A DNA stretch of 64,000 nucleotides from DAOSWM01 sp035380045 (GCA_035380045.1 DAOSWM010000004.1:37618-101617); one strand, 5' to 3'; positions 35,757-45,537 are shown, numbered from the stretch's first letter. The notes: generated by a model not told the origin, from the sequence alone. Program-made: numbers and translations.

Positions 35757-38033
35757 TTAAAGAATATACTTACCATTTTTCTCAAGAAACTTGGGTTTCA
35801 GTACTATGCAAAGGGCAGGAATAAAAACTAGTGCGCTTAGCAAGCAAAGGAGTAGCGAGAAGATTATGAGGAATGCAAAGGTTTTTAGGATTACCAACCC
35901 TGAGAGGAAAAGAACTGAAAACCCGATTATTACCGAGATTGCATTGATAGCAATTCCTCTGCCAGTTGTTTTTAGGGTTTCAGTAACCGCATCAGAATAA
36001 GTTTTTCCTTGGCTTAACTCGTACTTCAACCGCCAGAAAAGATGGATTGTATAATCGACTCCAATACCAATTGCAACAGATGATAGAAGTGAATTTCCGA
36101 TATCAAGTTCAAGCCCAAGCCAACCCATCAATCCAAAGTTGCAGATAAGCGATAGAACAAGCGGAATGCTCCCGATTAAGCCGGCAACCGGTGAACGGAA
36201 AATAATCCAAAGAAGAATTACAATTGCCAGCAGGGCAAATACTAAGGAGTAAATTTGACCTCGAACAACTGATTGTGCCATTTCTTTTTCAATCAAACAT
36301 TGACCGGCATACAGCGATGCGTAAGGTGAACTATTTGTGAGCCAACTAATCTCATCCTGAACTTTTTGAAGGTCCTTCATGTTTGAAACCCTGAACTGTA
36401 TGTTCATTATTGATTTTGTGTAATCAAAATCCACAATCTTTTCAAAATCTTCCGGATCGCCGCTCATGCTGTAAAATTCAATATACTGCGAAATTGTTTG
36501 TTTGTCGTCAGGAATTTTATCGTACAGTTCATCTCCCGGATCATTCAGCGCTCGGCTGATTAAACGTATAACCGACGATAAGGAATTTACGCTTCCAACT
36601 TCGGGCATCGACTTCAGCAAAGTTTCAAACTTGTCCATGGTTTTTAGAACTTCTGGCGATTTTATATCGCCCTCGAAAAGAATGCTGATGTTTTTGGTTC
36701 CACCAAAGTTATTGTTCAGAATATTGGATGAGGTTCGAAGCGAGTGTCCAACTGGCATCATCTTTTCAAAATTGATGCTTGGCTGCAAATGAATAATTCC
36801 AACACCCACAATTATTAGGAAGCTAATAAAAGCGTAAATTGTTGGAAGTGATAATTTTGTTGATACATTGCTTGACCAAACTAAGAATTTATCTATTAGC
36901 GAATGCTTTTCTTCCGATTTGAACGATTCGCGCGGTTTCCCCTTTTTCATCCCTAGTAGAATGGCCGGAATAAACAGCAGGCTAAATATTAGCGCAAATG
37001 CAATGGCAACCGAGCTAACAATTCCCATCTGTTTTGCGGGACGCATAATATGAACGATTAGTCCCAGCACCCCAAAAATGGTTGTAAGCGCAGTTAAAAT
37101 AATTGGTACGTAAAGTCGGGTAACCGACTCGTTCACAATTTGCTTCATGCTCCAGTCCGGATTTTTTGCGTTCAGTTCCTGATAACGCGCAACTATGTGA
37201 ACGCCGTAATTATTTGCAATGGCAATCATCATAATTGGAACCAGAATGGCAATTATGCTTAAATCGTAGCCAAGTACAGGCATAAGCCCCATGGCAATTG
37301 CAATCGACATTAGCACAACTGAGAACGGAAGAAGAACTCCGCGTCGTTCCCTGAACGAGAAGTACAGGAAAATTAGCATGATTATCAATCCAAGCGGAAG
37401 TAGAATTACCAAATCGCGAACTGCTTTACTCTGGATTTCGTAGCGTAGGTATGGTAGTCCGCTTAGGTAAATATTCTCTTTCTCTCTGAACAGATCAACA
37501 ATCCGGAAAATATTCTCAAGTATCTGGTCATCGGTAAAACCTTCTGCTGGGTCAACAATGAAAGTTGCGTACTTAAAATCCTTTGAAATAAATATTCCGC
37601 TAGCTAAGGGATTTGACTCAATTTCCGCTTTTAACGTTTCAATTTCCTCAGGTGTTGATGGAACGTAGTTTACAACCGGATCGACCAGCATGGTTCCTTC
37701 TTCTCCGCGGATGTATTTTGTGGTGAAAAGTGAGAGCACATCGTCAATTTCTTGAAGATATATCAACGAATCATGCAACTCGCTTAAATCGTTGAGTGTT
37801 GATTCATCTAAAATATTATCAGCTTCAACAACTATAAGGATTGGCTCAAATTTTCCGAAAATACTTTCAATGCTGTCAAAATTGATTTTTGATTCAATAT
37901 CTTTCGGGAAGTACTGCATCAAATCGGGGTTTATTCTGGCTTTTGTGAGTGGTAGCAGCATTAACACGGTAATAACTACGGGACAAATTATCAGCCACTT
38001 TCTGTACCGCGAGATAAATTCGTTAATTTTCAT
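35757..38033 (-). CDS. RND/MMPL-family transporter (HpnN-like)
   Basis: 758 residues: about 12 membrane helices in two halves, each with a large periplasmic loop after helix 1. Motifs such as GVDYTIHLFWR and NNYGVHIVARY mark the SSD/MMPL-type helices. The size is half that of drug-efflux AcrB-type proteins and typical of the hopanoid/lipid exporter subgroup. It sits between an OMP gene (36 bp upstream) and a LolA-like gene (18 bp downstream), consistent with lipid trafficking across the envelope. Confidence 0.85.
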   Translation of the reverse strand: MKINEFISRYRKWLIICPVVITVLMLLPLTKARINPDLMQYFPKDIESKINFDSIESIFGKFEPILIVVEADNILDESTLNDLSELHDSLIYLQEIDDVLSLFTTKYIRGEEGTMLVDPVVNYVPSTPEEIETLKAEIESNPLASGIFISKDFKYATFIVDPAEGFTDDQILENIFRIVDLFREKENIYLSGLPYLRYEIQSKAVRDLVILLPLGLIIMLIFLYFSFRERRGVLLPFSVVLMSIAIAMGLMPVLGYDLSIIAILVPIMMIAIANNYGVHIVARYQELNAKNPDWSMKQIVNESVTRLYVPIILTALTTIFGVLGLIVHIMRPAKQMGIVSSVAIAFALIFSLLFIPAILLGMKKGKPRESFKSEEKHSLIDKFLVWSSNVSTKLSLPTIYAFISFLIIVGVGIIHLQPSINFEKMMPVGHSLRTSSNILNNNFGGTKNISILFEGDIKSPEVLKTMDKFETLLKSMPEVGSVNSLSSVIRLISRALNDPGDELYDKIPDDKQTISQYIEFYSMSGDPEDFEKIVDFDYTKSIMNIQFRVSNMKDLQKVQDEISWLTNSSPYASLYAGQCLIEKEMAQSVVRGQIYSLVFALLAIVILLWIIFRSPVAGLIGSIPLVLSLICNFGLMGWLGLELDIGNSLLSSVAIGIGVDYTIHLFWRLKYELSQGKTYSDAVTETLKTTGRGIAINAISVIIGFSVLFLSGLVILKTFAFLIIFSLLLCLLSALVFIPALCIVLKPKFLEKNGKYIL

Positions 38034-38068
38034 TTATCAGTATTTTAATAATGGAATATTCGTACTTC

Positions 38069-39418
38069 CTAAAAGTTAACTTCCATGCCGGCAAAAACTC
38101 CGTTAAGCACATTCCCCGACATGTTATAAAGAGAATTTTCTGGGCCGAACATGTAGTGCGCCCCAACGTTTGTTGAAAGATTATCGCTGATATTCCATTC
38201 TAATCTTCCGTGCAGGAAATACTCTTCGGATGTAAAGTTGTAGTATCCTGAAAGCTCAGTGCGCAGAGTTTCGTAAAGGAACGATCGGCTAAGCGAAAGC
38301 ATTACTGCATGGTTGGTTTCCTCCTGCTGGTTAAAAATTTTTCGGTTGTACATTTCCGATTCGTAGGGGATCATCTCCATACCGTACTGAATGAAATCTT
38401 CCTGAGTAAATCCACCCAGCGAAGGTTTGGTTAATTCCTTGAAATTAAAAGTGTACTTTCCTATATACTGTACTATTGCGGTGATATCGAAGAAACTTTT
38501 TTCCAAACCTGCAACATAGTAAATATCAGGATTTGGGATATACATTTCCTGTTCGTAATCATTTGTTATGTTATAGGCGGCTTCTCCTCTTATAATCCAC
38601 GACCGAACCGGTAAAGTGAAGTCCAATCCTGCTGCCTGCTTTCGGTAAGGAGCGGGAGCATAGTTTATGCTGAGAGGAATTACAGAGTATTCTTTGAGCT
38701 GAAATCCATAGTACGGATCGTACCCGTTGAAGTAGGAAGTTGAAAAGCCTAAGGCTGGGAATTCAAAATTTAAGCGTGCAGCCACACTTCCGTTTTTTAT
38801 ACTTGACGAGGGAAGATCGATCTCCGAATAGCTTACTCCCGGCTGAATGTTGAAAAGATCGTATCGGTAGATTGAAGATAAGTAGAAAGGAATTGCAATT
38901 AAATCGATATCGATGGAATTATTTAACCGATACTTAGTACGAACCATAAAGTTCGACATTTTTTGGTCGTCGGGTTCGTAGGTTAGCAGGAAGTAATCGT
39001 TTGGAGTAATGCTATTTGTTGGGTTGAAACCATCTGTACGTCCCCACGAAACAATTTGGTTTCCAGCGTAAACATCCAACGATTCTCCTTTGTAACCAAT
39101 ATAAGCCTCTTTCAACTGAAATTGAATATCCCTTTGGTTGTAGAAAACACCTTCGCGAACGCGAAAATCAGCAAAAAGGAATGTGTTTTCAGAAGAGAAT
39201 TTGCTTTTTAGCGCAAACTCACCAAAAACATTGGTTAAATCGTAATTTTTAGCACCTCCATACCCGGATCCCCGAACGTATCCGTTAATCTCAACTTTTG
39301 CTCTCTTGGTTTGAGTTGAATCCGATTTTGTGGTTGCGCTGCTAAAAAGCCCCTGCCCAAATATTGATGTAGATGAAATAAAAAAGAGCAGAAGAAATAG
39401 TTGTATGATTTTTACCAT
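38069..39418 (-). CDS. Outer-membrane beta-barrel protein of a lipid-transport-type operon
   Basis: 449 residues with a signal peptide (ends near IFGQ), no TonB box or plug, and many alternating hydrophobic strands ending GVFAGMEVNF. Segments such as QLKEAYIGYKGESLDVYAGNQIVSWGRTDGFNPTN resemble DUF1302-type barrel proteins that accompany RND and LolA-like genes. It is the first gene of the operon with the MMPL transporter. Exact substrate is unknown. Confidence 0.78.
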   Translation of the reverse strand: MVKIIQLFLLLFFISSTSIFGQGLFSSATTKSDSTQTKRAKVEINGYVRGSGYGGAKNYDLTNVFGEFALKSKFSSENTFLFADFRVREGVFYNQRDIQFQLKEAYIGYKGESLDVYAGNQIVSWGRTDGFNPTNSITPNDYFLLTYEPDDQKMSNFMVRTKYRLNNSIDIDLIAIPFYLSSIYRYDLFNIQPGVSYSEIDLPSSSIKNGSVAARLNFEFPALGFSTSYFNGYDPYYGFQLKEYSVIPLSINYAPAPYRKQAAGLDFTLPVRSWIIRGEAAYNITNDYEQEMYIPNPDIYYVAGLEKSFFDITAIVQYIGKYTFNFKELTKPSLGGFTQEDFIQYGMEMIPYESEMYNRKIFNQQEETNHAVMLSLSRSFLYETLRTELSGYYNFTSEEYFLHGRLEWNISDNLSTNVGAHYMFGPENSLYNMSGNVLNGVFAGMEVNF

Positions 39419-39445
39419 TTGTAGATAGATTTAGATTTCTATCCA

Positions 39446-39453
39446 CAAATTTA
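39446..39453 (-). promoter_or_regulatory. Candidate -7 box of the OMP-RND-LolA-like operon
   Basis: TAAATTTG on the minus strand fits TAnnTTTG, 27 nt upstream of the start codon at 39418. No clear -33 TTTG at the expected distance. Confidence 0.45.
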
Positions 39454-39507
39454 TAGCACCAAAAGCCCTAGTAGGTTTTACTTTTAAAAGATGAACAGGT
39501 TAATATT

Positions 39508-39529
39508 GTTCAAGTTTTAAAACTCGAAC
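39508..39529. promoter_or_regulatory. 22-bp near-perfect palindrome upstream of the lipid-transport-type operon
   Basis: GTTCAAGTTTT/AAAACTCGAAC, one non-Watson-Crick position in 11. It lies just past the symporter stop codon and about 55 bp upstream of the -7 box. It may be a regulator-binding site or part of the symporter terminator. Confidence 0.4.
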
Positions 39530-39534
39530 AGGAG

Positions 39535-40929
39535 TTACTCCTTGTTTTCTTTTAAATATTTTAGGTACCTGTTCACTTCCTTAGTCATAACCGGAGCCAA
39601 AAGAAGCAGCGCAATAAGGTTTGGAATTGACATAAATGTGATTACCATATCCACAAAGTTCCAAACCAAATCGATTCCCCAAATAGCACCCAGGAATGAG
39701 AAAAGTGCGAAAACGTAGTAGTATGGTTTAATGGCATGATCGCCAATTAGGTACTGAATTGCCCGGCTACCGTAGTACGACCAGCTAATAATTGTTGAAA
39801 ATGCAAAAAGGAGCAAACCTACTGCAACAATATGCTTTGCAAGCATGCCCATACCAATTTTTCCTAAACCTTCTTCAAAACCGGCTACTGTCATGCCAAC
39901 ACCCTGAATTCCCGATTGCCAAGCGCCAGTAATAACAATAACTAGGGCGGTTAAAGTGCATATTATGAGAGTATCAACCATCGGTTCCAGCGAGGCAACA
40001 AAACCTTCGCGCATTGGATGTTCGGTTTTAGCTGCTGCGTGTGCCATAGGAGCAGAACCCTGACCGGCTTCGTTGGAGAATAGTCCACGACGAACTCCCC
40101 AAACCAACGTCATAATGAACGTTGAGCCAAGGAATCCTCCTGCAGCAGCAGTTCCCGTAAAAGCATCGCTAATTATTGTACCAAATGCACCTGGAATATC
40201 CTGCCAGTGCACCAAAATAACAGTAACTGCTGAAATAAAGTAAACGGCAGCCATAAATGGAACCAGCGTAGATGTAACGTTGGCAATTCGTTTTAATCCT
40301 CCAACAATTATTAAAAGAACTAAAGTTGCCAGCACAATTCCAGTTGCCATAACGGGTATATTGTAGCTGGTTAGGAGTACGTCCGAAATGGAGTTTGCCT
40401 GAGCCATATTGCCGGTTCCTAGCGTACAGAGCGCTGCGGCTCCGGCGAATATTAGTGCTAAAACTTTTGAGAATTTTCCCAGTTTTTCTTTGAGCCCAAT
40501 TTCGATGTAGTACATTGGGCCTCCGGAAATTGAACCATCGGCATTAACTTTCCTGTATATTTGGGCTAACGTACATTCCACCATTTTCAGCATCATTCCA
40601 AAGAAACCGGTAACCCAAATCCAAAAAATAGCTCCCGGTCCACCAAGGTAAATAGCCAAAGAAACGCCTACAATGTTTCCGGTACCAACGGTGCCCGAAA
40701 GGGCAGTGGTTAGGGCTTTAAAGTGGCTTACATCACCTGTGTCGCCTTTCTTATTGTATTTTCCTGCCACAAGGGCAAGCGCATGACGGAAGTATGAAAC
40801 TTGTAAAAAACGAAACTTGAATGTAAAATAAATACCCGTAGGAACAAGAAGGATAAGTATTAGGTAACCACCAACATAATTGTTGTAGAGTTGAATTACG
40901 TAGTTAATAGCTTCGAGAATTGGATGCAT
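39535..40929 (-). CDS. Sodium:alanine/glycine symporter (AGCS family)
   Basis: 464 residues with about 10-11 helices and family motifs including LSGTVGTGNIVGVSLAIYLGGPGAIFW, GGPMYYIE and RRGLFSNEAGQGSAPMAHAAA. It imports alanine or glycine with Na+ across the inner membrane. The DUF3784 gene is 20 bp upstream on the same strand, and DUF4301 lies immediately before that. Confidence 0.9.
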   Translation of the reverse strand: MHPILEAINYVIQLYNNYVGGYLILILLVPTGIYFTFKFRFLQVSYFRHALALVAGKYNKKGDTGDVSHFKALTTALSGTVGTGNIVGVSLAIYLGGPGAIFWIWVTGFFGMMLKMVECTLAQIYRKVNADGSISGGPMYYIEIGLKEKLGKFSKVLALIFAGAAALCTLGTGNMAQANSISDVLLTSYNIPVMATGIVLATLVLLIIVGGLKRIANVTSTLVPFMAAVYFISAVTVILVHWQDIPGAFGTIISDAFTGTAAAGGFLGSTFIMTLVWGVRRGLFSNEAGQGSAPMAHAAAKTEHPMREGFVASLEPMVDTLIICTLTALVIVITGAWQSGIQGVGMTVAGFEEGLGKIGMGMLAKHIVAVGLLLFAFSTIISWSYYGSRAIQYLIGDHAIKPYYYVFALFSFLGAIWGIDLVWNFVDMVITFMSIPNLIALLLLAPVMTKEVNRYLKYLKENKE

Positions 40930-40949
40930 GTGATATTGTTTTCAAAGGT

Positions 40950-41681
40950 TTATTTTTTTTGTGCTAGTTGTTTGTATGCTTCGACAAGATTGGTGTGTAA
41001 TCTCTTTGTTTCGTTAATTTCAGCAAAGTTTATAATATAAATGTTGTTGTGCTTTGTGGAGAGCATCAGAAAGGGACCATCTTGATTTTGTATGAAAAGT
41101 TTTACCTTAGGAAAACCGGAAAGAGCAAAGTAACCTTTGTAGGTTGTGCCCAAATGAAAGCCGTTCGTTCGTAATAATATCTGGGGCATCGAGTCGATAA
41201 GTTTTATCTCTTCAATATCAGCTGTATTTATTGTACAGCCGTACATTCCTTCAATATTTATCGTTTGCTCCTGAATTGATATTTTTACTGGTTTCAGTCC
41301 GTAAAGAATTACCATTGCAACAAAAGCAATGGTAATGCCTAGCAACACAAGGGGAATTATTTGTCGTAAGCCCTTTTTGTTTCTATCAAACTTTAGGGAA
41401 AGAATAGCTATTGTTAGGACTCCAACTAGGATAATTGCAACCATTGAAACATTGGATAGCACGAGCAAACCTGTAAAATAAAAAAATGTTGGAATTACAA
41501 TTATTGCCATTCCAATTAAAGCAAAACCGTTTCGAAGAAACGTTGAAAGTCCTTTAATGTCAACTTTTTTCTTTTTCTCTGGCGGTAAAGTATTGTAACC
41601 TGAAATAAGGTTTGGGTAGGATTTAACCAGAATCCCCATTCCAATAAGAAAAAGCCCAGTTACTATGTTCAGTACCATCAT
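40950..41681 (-). CDS. DUF3784-like membrane protein with C-terminal PH-like domain
   Basis: 243 residues. The N-terminal half has four hydrophobic helices and the segment SYPNLISGYNTLPPEKKKKVDIKGLS, which fits the DUF3784 pattern. The C-terminal half (about 130-240) is beta-rich and resembles bacterial PH-like domains. Function is unknown. Its start is 5 bp after the DUF4301 stop. Confidence 0.7.
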   Translation of the reverse strand: MMVLNIVTGLFLIGMGILVKSYPNLISGYNTLPPEKKKKVDIKGLSTFLRNGFALIGMAIIVIPTFFYFTGLLVLSNVSMVAIILVGVLTIAILSLKFDRNKKGLRQIIPLVLLGITIAFVAMVILYGLKPVKISIQEQTINIEGMYGCTINTADIEEIKLIDSMPQILLRTNGFHLGTTYKGYFALSGFPKVKLFIQNQDGPFLMLSTKHNNIYIINFAEINETKRLHTNLVEAYKQLAQKK

Positions 41682-41686
41682 GTCGT

Positions 41687-43222
41687 TTACTGGTGCTGCT
41701 CTCTGAGCAAATCGTTAACTGTTTTAACAGGATTGAAGGTAATCAAGGGAACCTCAACAAAAATGGTATTCCAGTCCGACATGGCACCGTTCCACAATCC
41801 TGGTAACTCCTGTGCTTTTAGCTGCCTACCATCCTTGCTTTTAATGGATATAAAGCCTGTGTGAGGGTCGCGGTACTTTAGCAAATCGAACTTGTTTCCA
41901 TCTAAATCGGTAACTCCACAAACTAAATCAACCGGGTTGAAATGGGTGGCTGAATCGAGCAATTTTTTCTTCTCTGGATTTTTCAGGTCGATTTGCGATG
42001 TTTCAACAATTTGCAGGGAGGTTGTGCCATCGGAGTTTTTTGCCCAGAACGGACCGCCACCGGGTTCGCCTTCATTCTTAACCATTCCACAAACTCTTAT
42101 TGGTCGGTTTAGCTTGCCAATGAGGTAGGGAAGAAGTGCCTGCGGATTTTCACTGTTTAAATCATCAGGAGGAAGAATACAGAGCTCGTTTATGGTAAAG
42201 TCTAGAACCTCGTTCAGAAAATCCATGGACAAATCGTTACTCTCCTCAAGCTGGCTGAGGTAATCGAAAATTAAGCTTTGGTAGCTGATAAGTAGTCCGG
42301 CTAAAGCCTTTTTATACATTACAGTATGCGGTTTAAGCCGGTCGGGAACAACATTGTCGATGTTCTTTATAAAAACGATATCGGAGTTTATCTCATTCAA
42401 GTTTTCGATTAATGCGCCATGTCCGCCTGGGCGGAAAATAATTTTTCCATCCCTATCCCTGAAGGGCTGGTTATTCTCATCAACAGCAATGGTGTCGGTT
42501 GATTTTTTTTGCTCGGAGTACTCAATGTGAAACTTAACCCCATGTGCCTGCTCAAACAGGGGAACAACTTCGGAAACTAGTTCTTGAAATCCATTTCGAT
42601 GCTCGGGAGAAACGGTTAAGTGAATGTAAACATGGTTGTTTGGCATGCGTGCGTACTGGGCTCCCTCAACCAAATGCTCCTCAAATGATGTACGTGCCCC
42701 ATCAGGATAGCTATGAAATTTAATTAACCCTTTTGGTAGCTGACCATAATTTAGGTTTTTTTCGCCCAGAAGTGCATTTAGTATTGCTAAGTACTCCTTA
42801 TTTTCAATTAAGCTATCGAGTGGTTTACCATTGCTGAAAACATCAATAATTAAATCGTCGAAAAAGGCGAACTTATTAATCTGTTCAAAGAAGTTCCATA
42901 CCGAGTTGAATCCTTGGTCGGCAAAGCATTCCTCGCCTTTCGTTGGATACTCATCAATGAACTCATAAAGATGCTTAAACATGCGGGTAGCAGCCCCAGA
43001 AGCGGGGACAAACTTCTTACGGCTACCTTCAAAACTTTTGAAAAGTTCAACTAAATCCTCAACCTCATCGCCTTCGAGGCGAATTATACCATTATCAACG
43101 GTGGCCGGCTTTACAATGTCAAGAAAAGGGAAACCGGCACGAAAGTTTTCTATCTGTTTGTCAACTTCACCTTTGGAAATTCCAATTTCGCTGAGCTGTT
43201 TGAGGTCGTTATCGGTTAGCAT
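41687..43222 (-). CDS. DUF4301 family protein
   Basis: 511-residue cytoplasmic protein. The N-terminal region (LTDNDLKQLSEIGIS ... KFVPASGAATRMFKHL) and later FRPGGHGALIENLN and CGMVKNEGEPGGGPFWAK match the DUF4301 family, whose PASGAATRM and PGGHGAL motifs suggest a nucleotidyltransferase-like fold. Substrate unknown. It is probably cotranscribed with the DUF3784 and AGCS genes. Confidence 0.85.
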   Translation of the reverse strand: MLTDNDLKQLSEIGISKGEVDKQIENFRAGFPFLDIVKPATVDNGIIRLEGDEVEDLVELFKSFEGSRKKFVPASGAATRMFKHLYEFIDEYPTKGEECFADQGFNSVWNFFEQINKFAFFDDLIIDVFSNGKPLDSLIENKEYLAILNALLGEKNLNYGQLPKGLIKFHSYPDGARTSFEEHLVEGAQYARMPNNHVYIHLTVSPEHRNGFQELVSEVVPLFEQAHGVKFHIEYSEQKKSTDTIAVDENNQPFRDRDGKIIFRPGGHGALIENLNEINSDIVFIKNIDNVVPDRLKPHTVMYKKALAGLLISYQSLIFDYLSQLEESNDLSMDFLNEVLDFTINELCILPPDDLNSENPQALLPYLIGKLNRPIRVCGMVKNEGEPGGGPFWAKNSDGTTSLQIVETSQIDLKNPEKKKLLDSATHFNPVDLVCGVTDLDGNKFDLLKYRDPHTGFISIKSKDGRQLKAQELPGLWNGAMSDWNTIFVEVPLITFNPVKTVNDLLREQHQ

Positions 43223-43258
43223 TGGTTGATACTTTTTTTGGGGTTAGGTTTGGGCTTT

Positions 43259-43564
43259 TTACTGCAAATTATGCTTCAAGAGTTCCATTACAAACTTTTT
43301 GTCGGTATTTAGAATGTGGTTAATTAGCCAATCGCGTAGGAAGGTAATAACCTCTACCGAAATGCGGTTAACCCCGGCATCTAACTTCTCTACAAACCCA
43401 TCAATCTTCTTAATAAACTCGTTATGCTGGGAAGTGTGATTTAAGGTTTCAGGGTAATTAATGCTTTGCATGTAAAACTCTTCGCGTTTAAAGTGGTTTC
43501 TCCCATAATCAACAAGCCTCGATACAATGCCTTGAATGGCCCTGTTCCCTTCGCCTTTTGATAT
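43259..43564 (-). CDS. Bacteriohemerythrin-like protein (start lost in gap)
   Basis: The frame is open from 43564, at the gap edge, through 43259, giving about 101 C-terminal residues. Iron-ligand pattern: H and E in HFKREEF, H in HTSQHNEF, and H and D in WLINHILNTDK. This is a hemerythrin four-helix domain missing its first helix; it would bind O2 or act in oxygen supply or sensing. The ATG at 43471 is internal. It is divergent from the aminotransferase, so both promoters lie in the gap. Confidence 0.82.
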   Translation of the reverse strand: MSKGEGNRAIQGIVSRLVDYGRNHFKREEFYMQSINYPETLNHTSQHNEFIKKIDGFVEKLDAGVNRISVEVITFLRDWLINHILNTDKKFVMELLKHNLQ

Positions 43565-43664
43565 NNNNNNNNNNNNNNNNNNNNNNNNNNNNNNNNNNNN
43601 NNNNNNNNNNNNNNNNNNNNNNNNNNNNNNNNNNNNNNNNNNNNNNNNNNNNNNNNNNNNNNNN
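43565..43664. other. Assembly gap (100 N) between divergent genes
   Basis: Exactly 100 N. Both flanking genes lose their 5' ends here, which needs roughly 400 bp or more, so the stated length is a placeholder. Confidence 0.95.
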
Positions 43665-44201
43665 AGTAAACCCGTGTTTTTGTGTTACTACGTTGAAAGT
43701 AGCTACCCAACAGGTGAGCAGTACATAAAAGGTGTTCAAGTTGAAATTCTGCAAGAAGTACGTAATAATCCAAACATAAAGGCCGATAACCCATCGCTAA
43801 GAAGCGCCGCCGATGCAATAATTAAATCGCATCATGTATACGAAACGATACTGGTGAACCCCGAAGGTTATGTAACTGAGTGTAGCCGTTCAAACTTTTT
43901 TGCCGTTTCCGGCAATAAATTAGTTACTCCTCCCGCCGAAGATGTCCTGGAAGGGATAACCCGAATGAAGGTTATTGAGCTGGCAAAGGCAAATCAAATA
44001 AGTTGTATAGAGAGAAAAATTTTTAAAGAGGAACTTTCCCGGTTCGATGCTGCATTCATTACAGGTACCTCGCGAGGAGTTCTTCCTTTAAATGCAGTAG
44101 GGGAATATGCTTTCGATGCGGGAAATAGTATCGTTCAAAAAATTATTGAACTATACAATGCTGAGGTAAAGCTCAATTTGAAAAATTGGGGCAGGTTTTA
44201 G
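43665..44201 (+). CDS. Class IV aminotransferase (5' end lost in gap)
   Basis: About 178 C-terminal residues of a PLP fold-type IV enzyme: VTECSRSNFFAVSGNKLVTPP, GITRMKVIELA, and ITGTSRGVLPLNAVG near the C-terminus. The catalytic Lys region lies in the missing part. The family includes branched-chain and D-amino-acid aminotransferases and ADC lyase; the SNFF and TSRGV motifs do not settle which. About 100 N-terminal residues are absent because of the assembly gap, not a mutation. Confidence 0.82.
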   Translation, partial: SKPVFLCYYVESSYPTGEQYIKGVQVEILQEVRNNPNIKADNPSLRSAADAIIKSHHVYETILVNPEGYVTECSRSNFFAVSGNKLVTPPAEDVLEGITRMKVIELAKANQISCIERKIFKEELSRFDAAFITGTSRGVLPLNAVGEYAFDAGNSIVQKIIELYNAEVKLNLKNWGRF

Positions 44202-44223
44202 TTCCTCTTTCAAACAGTATAAA

Positions 44224-45537
44224 TTATTCTGACTGCGTTTTTTTCGCCTTAAGTTTCACAAACCTATCTTCAAAAAACAGACCCTCTCGTAACCTTTTAA
44301 TCGCATCTTTTGCTGCAAAAAATCTGTATTTATCTGATTTTTCGTTTGATAGTTCTAGGTACTTTTCGTAGTAATCTATAGCTTTTTCGGCATCCTTTTC
44401 GGTTAAATCGAAGTGAAAAGCAATATTATAAACTATATCTTTATTTTTGGGGTCGAATTCAAGTGCTTTAAGTCTTTGTTCCAGTGCCATTTTGTGTTCA
44501 CCACCCTTTTGGTAGGCATCGGCTCGGGTTTCATACAACAAACTCATTTCCTTTGGGTCGGGAATCATAATGGCTTCCGTACTATTCAACAAATCAATGG
44601 CTTTTACCCTTTCTCCAATATTTATTAATGAACAAGCCCAGTAATAGTTTAGCGAAACATCGGTAGAGTCGTAATTGTAAGCAAATTCAAGGTAAGTAGA
44701 TGATTTTAAAAACTTACCAATATTGAAACACGAAATCCCCATATGTTTGAGGGTAATTCTGCTAGAATCGCCTAGTTGAAAAGCGTTCTCATAAATACTA
44801 AGCGATTTTTCGTACTCCTTCATGTTGAATTGCATGGTTCCCTTTACCCGTAAAAGAGGAATATAAGTAGAATCAATCGAAAGCGCAGTATCGATAGTTG
44901 ATTCAAAGAATAGGTAGGGCACATTCTGCTGAATGCCAATTTGCCCAATTTTTGCTGCAACCGGCATATTATTTGGGTTCAGGTAAAAGGAACTGTGGTA
45001 TGCATTCCAGGCCCAGCCCATTTCATTCATCCGCGAAGCGCAATCGCCAATCTGCTCAAATATGTAGTAGTTTGCCGAATCGTTAAGCAGCAGGTAACGC
45101 CAGTGCTCAATACTTTTCTTGAACATATTTTCTCGCTTAAGCAGGCGAGCCAGCTGAATTCTAGCATTTCGGTTTGTTGAGTCAATATCTAGGGCTTTCT
45201 CGTAGTTTTCAATAGCATTTTTTACCATACCATTAGCAACCATTACACCAGCAAGTTTCTGGTAACATTGCGAACAGGTTGAGTCCAACTCCAACGTTTT
45301 TTGGTAAACTACTTGCGCGCTATCGTACTTTAGCTGTTCTTCGTACAGCGAGCCAAGTATAACGTAACTTCTTAAATCTGATGGATTCTCAGCGATGTTT
45401 TTATGAAATAATTTTTTTAGATTTTCCTGATTTGAATCAAACAGCTGATACGCATTATATAATGAATCTGTTTGTCCACATAAAAAGTTGGTATACAGAA
45501 ATGTTAAAATAATTGCTAGCAATAATTTTTGATACAT
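44224..45537 (-). CDS. TPR-repeat protein, secreted or periplasmic
   Basis: 437 residues: signal peptide (ends near LCGQ) and about ten tetratricopeptide repeats across most of the length (for example AIENYEKALDIDSTNRNARIQLARLL). No catalytic domain seen. It is probably a periplasmic protein-interaction scaffold. It lies 62 bp downstream of the BlaR-like gene's stop? No: it is transcribed leftward, ending at 44224, with the BlaR-like gene ending at 45600 on the same strand, so it is the next gene after blaR and may be cotranscribed. Confidence 0.8.
   Translation of the reverse strand: MYQKLLLAIILTFLYTNFLCGQTDSLYNAYQLFDSNQENLKKLFHKNIAENPSDLRSYVILGSLYEEQLKYDSAQVVYQKTLELDSTCSQCYQKLAGVMVANGMVKNAIENYEKALDIDSTNRNARIQLARLLKRENMFKKSIEHWRYLLLNDSANYYIFEQIGDCASRMNEMGWAWNAYHSSFYLNPNNMPVAAKIGQIGIQQNVPYLFFESTIDTALSIDSTYIPLLRVKGTMQFNMKEYEKSLSIYENAFQLGDSSRITLKHMGISCFNIGKFLKSSTYLEFAYNYDSTDVSLNYYWACSLINIGERVKAIDLLNSTEAIMIPDPKEMSLLYETRADAYQKGGEHKMALEQRLKALEFDPKNKDIVYNIAFHFDLTEKDAEKAIDYYEKYLELSNEKSDKYRFFAAKDAIKRLREGLFFEDRFVKLKAKKTQSE

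Noticed and set aside
43536..43664. Plus-strand ORF joining the hemerythrin region to the aminotransferase across the gap
   Set aside because: The part before the gap is the reverse strand of hemerythrin; the join depends on an arbitrary 100-N length.
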